DNA of 64,000 nucleotides from Tubulanus polymorphus (Eukaryota; Nemertea; Palaeonemertea; Tubulaniformes; Tubulanidae), in contig NC_134031.1 in NCBI RefSeq assembly GCF_964204645.1, positions 7,416,501-7,480,500 of the forward strand. Reading direction: 5' to 3'. The position numbers and the translations under genes are program-made. This document shows, piece after piece, positions 40,904 to 52,200 of the stretch (position 1 is its first letter; every line of letters starts with the position of its first letter). Under the pieces are notes generated by a model, which was given only the letters and a program-made list of their open reading frames with translations, ran no database searches and was not told where the DNA came from.

Positions 40904-43881
40904 TCATCCAAACATATCAAAATCATCGCGCTGAAACAGAAAACACAAACGTTTTTCATGTTCTCAGTAAAAAATGAAGATATGCAAATATTATTGGATT
41001 ATAAAAATCTGTTAAAACTGCATAGTTTTTTTTTGTTAGTTCATAAAAAGATTAAACCTACCATTTCATTGTATTCAAGCACCTTCCTTCTGATAGCAGA
41101 TGTGTCTGTCCAAGTAACAAAATCTTCCATATTTCTGTGATAAAAATATATCATTATAACCATTACAATTTATATATTAGATTTGGACAGCACATGCAAG
41201 GAAACAATAAACAACTGAAAGATATAGATATGTAGAAATTGTGCTTACCGGGTGACTAGAAATGCTGGATCTGTGACAGCTTCAGGACCGACTCTAACAT
41301 CTGTATTCACGAATAATTAAAGTAGCAAACACACTTTTATCATTTTAGAAAAATACCCATCTAAAATCACAGGAAGATAACCCTGTCAATCCTGCAGATG
41401 TGGATGATTGAATTTCATGCAGTTTTTTCATCCCTAATTCAAGGATTTAACAGATAGTTAAGTAGGTATCAACCTACAGTCTGATATTACGTACGCATTA
41501 GGGGAGGGATAAGTGCGATTGCGTACTGTAATGCTTAAAGGGGAACTGTAGTGAAAAATCTTGTATCTATATGTGTTAGAAACCTTTATAAACACATTTT
41601 CAAAACAGCAGAAAAACATTTCATCTAATACTTTATCCAAAAAAGAGGTGTTTTGTAGAGTGACTGGCCACCACCATTTTCTCCACGTAGCAGACGCTTT
41701 TCTCTCGGCTGTGACGTAGTTCGGCCCACTTCGATACGTGTTACTGCTGCTATTCATAGTGTTTTCATCATTTTAAGTCCAATAACAGTTCTAAACTGCA
41801 GCATGATGCCACATCAGCAATTATTTGGATATGTTTCACACAGTGAGTGGATAAATAAAAGTAAAGACCCCACTGGCAGCCCAGCAGGAGTATTTAAATC
41901 GCAACTTTCAACTGAGATCTTCAATGAGTGTACATATCTATTTGTGTACACACTGGAGTGTGTGATGCGTCATCAATGTTTACATGCCTCACTTTGGAAT
42001 TTAAATATGGCGGCTCTCATCTTTCGTAAATTCTGCTGATAACAATATCAAAATCGTTGTATACAAGTTAATTAGGAAGAATTGGAAATTTCAACTAGCA
42101 TTATGCTAAATTATAGCAAGAGTAGAAATGAATGGCCAATTATAATTTTTTGACTGCAGTTCCCCTTTTATGTATATGAAAAATGACCGATTTTGCGTAC
42201 AGGGGGGTTGAAAAAGTCAAATTTCATTCGTACGTAAATTAATAAATGAATGATCCCAAGGCGAAATGTCTACTAGTAAACAAAAAATCGAGCAAAAGGA
42301 TACGCCCGGATTCGATATAAGTGACAGCAGCTTTCAGAGTCTCGGCCATATGATTTCGAACCATCACAACTGGGAGTCTACGTCTACAGAATGATGACGC
42401 TGTTACTTTGTCGACGAGTCCGAGATTCTTCTTTGTTGGTATTAAACCCATCGTATGCCTAAAACAAGTCAAGTTTATTCGCGTTCATACAAATTGGAAT
42501 GGATGGTCCATAGTATGGTTTAACTCACTAATCTAAATAGGTGGGTCAGAAATTAAATTCCTTACAATTTTTCCAATAGCTGAGCCGTAGACTCTGTTCT
42601 GAATGGATCTTTTTGGTCACATTCTTTAATCTTTCTAGCAACTTCTCTGATGTGCCGAGACAATTTATTGTATCTGAAATGAAAGAAAAATAGGTACATT
42701 AGGTGTATTCTGAAAATATCAGAGGCATCAAAACTTTTATTGGTGCACGTAAGACATGCGTCAATGTATTCTGTGTTTAATGACAAAAAGTAAGTTTGCA
42801 TTTAGAGAATTAACACCACATCCCCCCGGCTGCGGCAAGGAATGCAAAATTCAACGAAAATTGATTCTCCAATGAAATTCCCGATGTACCTTCTTCGACT
42901 TTTTATCAATTTATTCTTAAATAATAACAATCACTTATTGATTAGGAAGAATCATAGCTTCAGTGGTATATATATTGCTTTATTGCAACCTGTGCCTGTT
43001 GTGGTTCCTCAGTACACGCGCAGCAGTGACCAGTGAATAGGCAGGCAGAGCAGATTAGCGCGAACCAGCCACTTTCTCAGGACTGGGCAGGCGCGTTGGG
43101 AGCAATTTTAGATTGCCAAGGAGAATTTACTACAATTTTGTAAAAAACATGGTTCTCAAAGAGAAAAACATCATTCAGTAAATTATTGCCGCGGCTTTCA
43201 CCGCTGCACTTCCAACGCCACTACTACTTACTAGTGCTGGGACGGTGAAATTTAAGTCAAGAGGATTTTAGACCTATGGCAAACCGAACCGGCAAAATAA
43301 CAGGGTCCGATCTAAGCACTTGTCCAATTACGCGGGACAAGTATATTCTCATCAGGGCAAGTAGGTTATCATTATCATTTGTCCCCAGGGCTAGTGCAAT
43401 TTTTTATGTCACAAAGCTTTTTTTCCTACTCGATACAACGGATGATAGTGCCACCAATCGGACTGCCTGTGTAGGTCAAGAAGCTTTTAGAGGGGCAAGC
43501 GAAATTTCAGATATGCTTGCCACGCGGGCAAGTGGCTTTCATTCCTTAGATCAAACCCTGAAATAACCACTTCCTATCATTCAATATTTTCCAGTATCAA
43601 AGCGTATATATCATATTGCAAAACTAACAAACAAATCATGCTGTGTCGAACAAAGTGTGTTTATTGAATTTGACTTTAGTCATATTGGTCGTTGAAGTAA
43701 CACGAAAATCGCCATATGAGAACAAAATCCCATCTATTACTTACTTCGTATAATCTTCCCTCTTTTGTATGTAGTATTTCTTGAGGACTCGAACCTCGTG
43801 TAAATTGTTGTCGATCTCCCACGAGATAAAATCGACTTTTTTCAGTAGTTTTTGCTCGTGGAACTTCAACTTTCGCACCAT
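40904..43881 (-). CDS. IMP3: U3 small nucleolar ribonucleoprotein IMP3 (6 exons)
   Basis: IMP3 is part of the Mpp10-Imp3-Imp4 complex of the SSU processome; it helps U3 snoRNA pair with pre-rRNA for 18S maturation in the nucleolus. Exons on the minus strand: 43881-43745, 42673-42566, 42458-42304, 41300-41249, 41134-41062, 40930-40904. Phases all match: 552 nt, 183 aa, against about 184 in human. Family blocks: [18 protein letters not shown] at the start, [36 protein letters not shown], then the S4 RNA-binding region continuing through [18 protein letters not shown], and [20 protein letters not shown]. It ends RDDFDMFG. The ATG is fixed by the conserved N-terminus. It reads toward QSOX and away from PLSCR. 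The gene appears intact; intron 3 holds two nested transposons. Confidence 0.95.
41484..42254. mobile_element. MITE H (host copy), split by another element
   Basis: Left part ATTACGTACGCATTAGGGGA to GTAATGCTTA (41484-41537); right part TATGAAAAATGACCG to AATAAATGAATGATCCC (about 42173-42254). The uninterrupted relative is at 56660-56821. The left terminus is degraded. It lies in IMP3 intron 3. Confidence 0.75.
41538..42167. mobile_element. PIF/Harbinger-like MITE nested in MITE H
   Basis: Terminal inverted repeats AAGGGGAACTGTAGT and ACTGCAGTTCCCCTT are flanked by TTA on both sides (41535-41537, 42168-42170), the TWA-type target duplication of PIF/Harbinger elements. It is 630 bp with no transposase. 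The copy of H at 56660-56821 shows the empty site. Confidence 0.8.
43081..43219 (-). repeat. Dispersed repeat G, inverted copy
   Basis: The minus strand reads GCAGCGGTGAAAGCCGCGGC, then AATAATTTACTGAATGATG, and further on GGCAATCTAAAATTGCTCCC. It matches 53151-53310 over most of its length. Confidence 0.72.
43301..43560 (+). mobile_element. MITE with CAGGGTCCGATCTAAG termini, copy 2
   Basis: It starts CAGGGTCCGATCTAAGCACT and ends CCTTAGATCAAACCCTG. AAATAA flanks both sides (43295-43300, 43561-43566), again a 6-bp target duplication. The interior (GGGACAAGTATATTCTCATC) matches copy 1 (4970-5210) in reverse complement. It lies in IMP3 intron 1. Confidence 0.88.
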
Positions 43882-44403
43882 CTTGGTTTTTTCGATGTTC
43901 GAAACTTCCAACCGAAACGCTGGAAAATAAATCGGCGCCCACTACTATGATTTCAACATAATAACAGCATTCACATCGTTGATTCAGTCTAATTTATTTT
44001 CTCATATGATTAAAGTATATTTATTCATTCAATTTACGACTGGTCGAGGTCTAAGTAGAAACCCTCTTTCAACAATAAGTTTTAAACTTACGTTACGCCT
44101 CGACAACAAGTTGTTTGGATTCCTACGATTTGTAGAGTTAAACAGGTTTATTTCATTATTAGAGAGGTATGTTCATGCGTCGAATTTAGATACCAGATAT
44201 TAATGCAATGATATGTCTTGGTCTGTCTTGGAATCGAAAGATAATATTTACGATAAAGCGTGACACTGGAAGGAAGCTGTGATGATGGGTGCGGCAGTAT
44301 ATTTCCATTCCACTCCCTACAGGACCGAGTCAGTGACTGTCCAGTGTCGGTGTCTCTACTGAATGTCAGTTATACTATGTCTTTTACTAACCCTAACCTA
44401 CAA

Positions 44404-44769
44404 ACCTGATAGAAGTCTTATTAGGACCGGAAAGCATTGGCAGCTGACCTAGAATATTGATTTTCAATCAACTCTTCACTTTATTGAAGGATATCCCAAA
44501 ATTCTTCATTGAAAGGGGTTTATGAGAGAAAAGAGACTCCATGATTTGAAAGTTTTACAATATGTTTCCATGCCTAAATTCCAAATTTCAGTTAGTAGGC
44601 ATGGAAACATATTGTTAAACTTTCAAATCATGAAGACTCTTTTCTCTCATGAACACCCTTTCAATGCAGACTTTTTGCAATCTCTGCAATAAAGTGAAGA
44701 TTGGATTAAAAATCAATGTTTTTGGTCCACTGCCAGTGCTTTCTTGTCCTAATAAGACTTCTATCAGGT
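44404..44769. mobile_element. Foldback element, near-complete inverted repeat
   Basis: ACCTGATAGAAGTCTTATTA at 44404 is inverted at the right end (TAATAAGACTTCTATCAGGT, to 44769). The match continues inward through TTCACTTTATTG, CATTGAAAGG, GAGAGAAAAGAGACT and CATGATTTGAAAGTTT to a short centre near 44585. The arms are about 165-180 bp with scattered mismatches. Transcripts would form a long hairpin. Confidence 0.88.
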
Positions 44770-45785
44770 AGGCCCTATGTACCTCCAAAACTGACAGCTA
44801 AGCCACCTGAAATACTCTCAAGTCAAGTTGAAATAGACATAAGTAGTCCGGACCTTTTGACTCGGACTATCTGAACCACAAAAAGCAGTCATGCTCAGTG
44901 GATTCAGTAAATCATGATGATGATAGAGGACAGTAAGACAGTGAGTGTGTAAATTTCATTGCCATATTGTTTGTATGAATATTTCTTACCAAATAAGTTG
45001 TAACTATATTCTAACCCAAACACAAACATCATTATTATTACTATATCAATTTATTACTAATTGTCTGTAGCCTATGTCTATTTGCGCACAGCCATACACT
45101 TTTGTTTCACCGGTTGATGCTGAGTTATTTGGCAGGAGGAAGAAGAATCCTACCTTTGTCCGCACGTTCAATTACCTTTTTAATTGATCTGTTAATTGTA
45201 AAAATATGCTTTTGATCACAGGCCTTTATGGGTTGATAAAATAGAACTAGTGCCATATATTGGCTAAATATCCATATCCTAAATAGAAGCATTCATCCTG
45301 ATTAATGTACGGGAGAATATCAGGTTTTACTGGCCAATTATTAGAATTGACTGAATGGATGAGCAGTAAACCCTTTCAATGCATCTACATTGCAATGCGG
45401 TGTATAAATCGGTGATGGATTTTGCTAGTACATCGCACTGTGGTGTATTGATGTAATTAGTTATTAGTTTTTATCTCTATTGAAAGATGGCAGCACCTGT
45501 CAAACATAGTGAAATAGTAACTAACGATACACCGCACCGTGGTGTAGACGCACTATAGTGGTATTCCCGTTAGGCCTATTCAACATACTATGGTGGAATT
45601 TTTCAAAATTTTAGGATTATCTCCACTAAAGGGTATTAATTAGTCGGCACTGAAAGGGTTAAACTAAACCATCAATTTTGAATCTTTATATGTATTTGAA
45701 ACTTAAAACAGTCTTCTCTTTGCTGAAGTTTAATCAAGCAGGCTAGAGAAAAAATGTTTACCTGTAAACTAGGTTTTCATTCCTA

Positions 45786-46005
45786 TACAGTGTTCTCCAC
45801 AACAGGTTTAGAGGGGTAGCTACCCCTTTAATTTACCCCCTCTGAAATAGCCTGCCACCTTGATAAAATATCTGCTGTGCCTACCAGAAGATTACTAATA
45901 GGGCCTACAACAAAATTAAGCTTTAAGTTTCTGCATTTTTGGCGGATTTAAAGCTTTGCTATTTAAGCAGCCCTGATATCATACACCAGAATGCAGCCCC
46001 TTTAG
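45786..46005 (+). repeat. Dispersed repeat J, copy 2 (uninterrupted)
   Basis: AGTGTTCTCCACAACAGGTT, AGAGGGGTAGCTACCCC, TTTCTGCATTTTTGGCGG and AATGCAGCCCCTTTAG match 33815-34440 but lack the 384-bp MITE. Confidence 0.65.
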
Positions 46006-46235
46006 AAGTACAACACATTGAGAGCACTGCTACAAACCTTAATTTTGATTATCTTAAAAAAAGATTGCTGTTTGTAGGCATGAAAACAGTTCGATATATG
46101 TTTAATAGGGTTCAGGTTAGGCTACATTATTGCCGGTGTATGGTGTCACTAATCCTTCACCATGTTTTTACCGGAACATGAATATAGTCGCTATATCAAA
46201 CTGGTTTTTTTTCAACTTAATAGTTTCAGTGAAAG

Positions 46236-49200
46236 ATGAGTCAGCCACCACCTCCAGTGACTCAACAACCACCACCCGTTGGTTTCGCCCAGCCTGGTCA
46301 ACCGGGTTATGGGGCACCACCGCCTGGATATGGTCAGCCACCACCCGCCGGGTACGGACAGCCACCACCGCCCGCAGCTTATGGACAGCAACCAGTCGGA
46401 TATGGACAACCGCCACCTGGGTATGGTCAGCCTCCACCCGGGTATGGCCAGCCACAGCCCGGTTATGGGGCACCACCTATGCCACCTCCGGGTAAGAATA
46501 ACAATTACTGACATTTATACGCTTAATATTCCTATGGGTCTATCAATTCAAATGTACCCTAAAGCCTATACCTCGCTTGTATTATTTATTTCAAACCAGA
46601 TAATTGAAATAAATCGACTCCTAAGGCCTTGTGCTAGTGGTCTGGAGCCGGTTGCATAATCATGGCTTAGATTTAAGACTATCTTTATTCTTAGTTCTAT
46701 AGACTATGGAACTAAGAATAAAGATTGCCTAGATTGACCGTAATAGTCAATCTAACAACTTAAAACCCAGTCTTAAGATTCGAGGTCTACTTTAGATTGA
46801 AGTCACCACTGTACAACTTGGCCCAGGAGTCATTTATCAGGATAGCCAATACCTTTTGGGTCGAGAGAAATGTGTCTTTCTGTGGGACGTGTAGCAAAAT
46901 ACTGTTCTACGTTAATGACGTAGCGCCCAAAGCTTTACACTAACCGCACCCTCATATTGCTGTGCAAGATCAAAATATATTGTACTGGTTTATGCTTTTG
47001 AAATATTTTCTTAAAGTTATGGCATTGAAATGTTGTAGTAGGCCCTATGTGTTAAGCCAGGTTTCCTTCTGATGAAAGAATGCCTGGGATTTTTTTCTTA
47101 ACTTTTCTTTATGGATGTATATATTTAGGTGGCCGGCCTCCAACGCAGTGGATGACCAGACCTCAGGTACCTGGATGTCCGCCTGGTTTAGAGTATTTGA
47201 CTCAAATTGATCAGCTTCTTGTGCATCAACAAGTTGAACTATTGGAAGGCAAGTACATACTCATTGGCGTCGGAAAAATCGAGCCCAGTCCAACATGTTA
47301 TGTTTGAGCTCATCATTGGCTAAGTAGTCAAAATACTTAGTACTTAAAACAATCAACCTGATAAAACCTAGTGAAGAAGTGACAAATTTCTGACCCAATC
47401 ACCCAATTCATACATACTTTATGAATGGGTGGTTCCAGGAAAGTCAGTTTCAACACGCGTAAAATGTTGGCAACCCTGTCGGATAAAATTAAAGCTTGAA
47501 AATCAATTGAATTCAATTAAAACCATCAGCATTAAAAAAGGAGTAGATTGTCTTGTTTTGGTTTACATGTTAGGAGCAAGTGTTAACCCTCTTGCTGCAG
47601 ATCTTGCAATTTTGCGAGTATTGGATAAACGTCACTCAACCCGAGACTTATGTAGTTCTCATAACAGTAGTGTTTTTTGTAACTTTCGAAACCCCTTGTT
47701 GTATTGATTAAGTGGCTGTTAGGTTTTGGTATAGATATAGGCCTACTGATATTAGAAACATTGCGTTTTCTGTTTCCGTTGATAGTGATTATATCGCCGA
47801 TGCTGCTTCAGATTCAAACCCAGAAGTGAAAGTATAAACCCAGAAGTGAAAGTATAAACTATATTGAAAGCACGTGCTCCCCCCTAAAAGTGTCAGTAGA
47901 AAAATGTGGACCAACCTTTTATCACATTGTGCCTTGATACAATTTTTTTCTCTTTTGAAAACTAGAGGAAAATGATGCTGAGAAATATTTTACTTGTTGA
48001 CTGAAGTGAACTTTAGCTTTGAATATGTCTCAATCAAGTCAAGTGATTTGTGAAAATGGTTTATTCATTTATTTAGGCTAGCTAACATTTTTAGGGCAGT
48101 CGTAGGCTGAGCCTATTACTATACAAATGGAGCAAATTTAGATGACATGGTTTCCTGAGCTAAGGCTCCGGCTTCATTCATGCTCCCCCCCCCCCTAAGT
48201 CACCGCCTGGATCCACCCATGTAAGTAAAATAGTTTTGGCAATAAACTGCAAAAATCTGTCAGAAATAGATATACCATGTATGTTCATTGTGGAGTTTAT
48301 CTAGCATGATATAGTTGCTTGCCCGCTATCCTTTTATATGCTGGCATTGATTTCATGTTCAATAAAACCAGTTTTAATGAAGGGATTCACATGAAAATAG
48401 GCGGGATTCGCTCGGCAGAAGCTGCCGTTTTATTTATAGCTTTCATGTGAATTTCATTTTTTATATAAGCTGAATGACGCTCAAAGCTGAAATTGAGAAC
48501 ATTTTACTTTCTCTTAGCCTTGTTTCCTTTGAGGATGAATTTCAATCAATGATTGATTGATTGAAGTAATAAGAAAATCGGATGGTCGTTGTTCACACTT
48601 GTAATTATGATAACTAGAGTAATACCCGTGGAAACCACAGGTGATTGCCTTTGGTCCAGAACTTCTAACTGTTCAATTTATTCGCAATGGAATTAAGTCG
48701 GGCCATTTAAAATCTATGTGTCCATGCGCGTGGAGACCCTATGAGCTTTGATGACCTGTACCCGTGGATACCAGGAACTATAGGAGGTAAACAAAATATG
48801 TAGGTAGTGCGTGGGTAGTGCGCAGGACTCAAACTTCTGACCCATCAGGTGCCAGTCTTGTATTCTACTAACTGGGCCATTGTGACGGCATAGTGATACA
48901 GTGGTGTAGAATTGTTTTGTTGCAGTAAGCGCCTATAATTAGAATTCCTGCTTACTGATTAGTTGAAATGTTGTCTGCCTCCGTTTGGCACCCCTTTAAA
49001 TATTTTCACACCCGTTTATACCCGTTGCATTAGTTTATACAATGATTGACTACCATACAAAATTTCTAGGTCGAATTCTTCTCCACGGCGACGCTATTTG
49101 GTACATAGTTTCGTATTAATATATAGATGCTCGCGACCTCTAGTGCTGGTAACACAAAGTCAATTGCTATTTAGTCGAATGACTTTTTCGAGCGATATGA

Positions 49201-52200
49201 TAATTACATTGTCCATAACAATAAAAGAATGAGCCCTGATGATTTTTGCGAAAAATTGGCCTGGTTCTTGACATTTTGCAATCTAGGGTATGAGTTGTGA
49301 TATATGTAATCAGTATAATAAAGAGTTTATTGAATTATGTAAATCTGTTGACAGGAAACAGTTGGTCTGGCAATAAACAAAATGTGGTGCATGCGTTATG
49401 TGGCTCTAATCAAATATCCTCGGTTTCATTGGTATTTTAATGCAATAATAATAACAATAATATCTCGACTTAGCGCCTGTTTCATTCACAAACTAATGAT
49501 TGAGAAAGGGCGCTATCTAGGTATCCCTAGGGAAGAGCGCCTATGTAGCAGATGTGGAGTAGTAGAAAATGAGTTCCACTTTGTGATGGAGTGTGCAAAA
49601 TTTGATAACTTAAGAACAGACCTGTTGAATAAATTTTATAACCAATTTCCTAACATGTCGAATGTAAATGATAAAGACAAATTTGTAATTATAATGTCCT
49701 CTATAGAAATGGCCTAATATTTAGGGAAATACATTGAAATACATTAACACTATCTGAGTCTGTAATGTTACGTCGCAGTATCCATTATCGGCATTAATAA
49801 TTAATGAAACTTTGACTGATTCACTTACTGAAAACCTGTTTACATCGTGTGTATATGTATATTAAACTGTCATTGTTTATGTTTTATTTTATCACCCGGT
49901 CTTTATTGTACTTAATCTTATAATGTTTAACTACGTCACGGAACAATAAAGAATTAATTGAATTGAATTGAATTGTTCACCAGCGCTGTCATACCATAAG
50001 ATTATTATTACTTAGGACCTTAACTGACAATAGCCGCGATCACATGGAGATGATTTGGCCCAGGCCAAATTGGCATGGATCAGGCTCCGGCCAAATTTGG
50101 CCCATGCCTAATTAGAGAGTGCGTTCACACGCAAACCATTCACTCGATACTAAACAATACCCAAACAAAGTGAAGTGGGTCATTTCCGGTGCCAGTTGCA
50201 ATTCAAACGCAACAATTGTCTGGAGCTAAAATTTGGCTCAGGCCTGGTCCAACGTTTTTGGTTAGGCCGAATTTGGCCTGGGCCAAACAGGCTCGGGCCC
50301 ATTTGGCACCCCTGTGAACAGTTGCTCGTGTGATCGCGGCTATAGACTTTCATCTACCCCCTGGGGAGATTGTAGTTCCTGATCTGCACTTCAGCAATAC
50401 AAGGTACTATGTCTGTCCAGTAGCAAATGTGAATTATTGCCTTGTCTAAGGGCACTACAGAACAGCCGGGGTTCGAACACGCAATCTCCCGATTGGGATG
50501 CCCATGCCTTAACCATTCCGCCACACTGCTCCACAATAATACAAGAGTTATGTTCAGATATACGTTTACAATTGAGACATTATGGAGCATTTGCTGTTGT
50601 ATAATTGTAGGCAGATTTGTTGAAAGTACCTTGTCTGCTCTTTAAAGGAAGCCATACGTGTTGTTGATATACAAGATAGTTTTTTCATGATTTTGACTTA
50701 TAATGTTGAATTACGACTTAGGCCTATTATTTTGAAATTTGACTTATTAAGTCAGAATTGGACTTATGTTGAAATTTGTTCAATCAGAATTTCGAGTTAA
50801 TTATGTCGATAGATATTTTTATGTCGGATTTTGAGTTGATTTTTCGAGTTATTTTTATGTCAAATTTCTGGTTTAAAACGAGTAAAGTCTTGGCATGATA
50901 ACTTGAATTTTGACATTATAAGTCCATCATCAACGTGATAAGTTAAGTTTCAATATGAAAAAAAAGTCAAAATCATGAAAACTCATATATAACCTACGGG
51001 CTCCGTACTGAGCATACGTGGGGCTAAGAAGATTAGATTTATTTTTGGTTCAGTGATTCAGCATGACTTTTGAATGATGCTGTCAGAAGCATATGGGGCT
51101 TAATGTCTTGGACTTCAATAAGACCCCAAAATCTGAAATACCCATATAGTTAAAGGCACAAAAAGGGTGCAATTTAATTTTTTTTAAATATTAAAAGGAG
51201 AAATTTCTGCAAAACAAATGCACAATTTTGTCAAAAATTCAGGAAAGGATATCTCCCACTTTCTTGCTCTAGAAATATTTGCTAGGACCCTTAGATCTTG
51301 CCCATTGAGAAATAGCTGTGGACTTGTGCCCATGAAGGGATGAATGGACTGATAGGTGAAATGACAGTTAAGACTTATTTAGCGCTGAAGTGGGTTCGTC
51401 CGGCATTAAATGCCGCATCTATTAGGTTTGGTATTTCTCGGTTGAGGAATTTCAATCCAGTTCTATTAGGCACAGTATTTCGATGCTGTAATAAGCCTTG
51501 AATATTTTCATTGTGTGAATGCTAAACACCATTTCTAACTCCTTATATGAAAGCAGTTTATCAAAGCATATAGCTTGACTGATGGATAGCTCACTTTTTG
51601 TACGTTGATATAATCTAAAAACAATATTCAATATTTTGATGAAAGTACAATACTTCTACAGTTGTAGGTTAAGATTTCACTTGCAGTAATCTAATGACAG
51701 TGTGAATTGATTGCATTCACTCTTCAACTGTTTCGTGTGATTGACATCGCAAGATCTGATGAACCCATTCTACCAGTCTGTAGCCATTAAATTCATGCAT
51801 GAATTGCAGATGCTCAATTGCTCTGGAAAAACCATTTATGCTTTCAAAATCGCAAATTCTGAAAAATCACAAATTAAATGTCTTATCCCCTGCTAAAGTG
51901 CAGCAATTATCACTAACCTTTAGTAACTGTAGGACTAGTTCTGGTTCATTATAACAATTCTTTGCAGTCTTTTGGCTCTTAAATATTGCTAGGTTGTCTG
52001 ATTAGGGAGATGTTTCTTCAAATTAATTACCCCAATTGCACTACAAAGTACATATATTATTCTTAGGGCAGCACTTTCTGGCTGCAATTTTGACAATTCA
52101 ATTAGGCCTAATATGTTATTGCACAAATCTTGTCAAAAACAAGCCTTACATGTCAAAAACAAGCTTTACAAGGAAATTGTACAGAAATAAGGGTATCGGT

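Larger units (their letters stand above)
43882..46229. other. Divergent intergenic region IMP3-PLSCR
   Basis: It should hold the IMP3 promoter and the PLSCR promoter with any 5' UTR exon. It contains a foldback element (44404-44769) and repeat J copy 2 (45786-46005). No gene is recognised. Plus frames at 43979-44203 and 45939-46181 look fortuitous. Confidence 0.5.

Noticed and set aside
46168-46659. Long overlapping frames on both strands over PLSCR exon 1
   Set aside because: Shadows of the YGQPPPG-encoding repeats in other frames. Only the frame starting at 46236 joins the scramblase core in phase.
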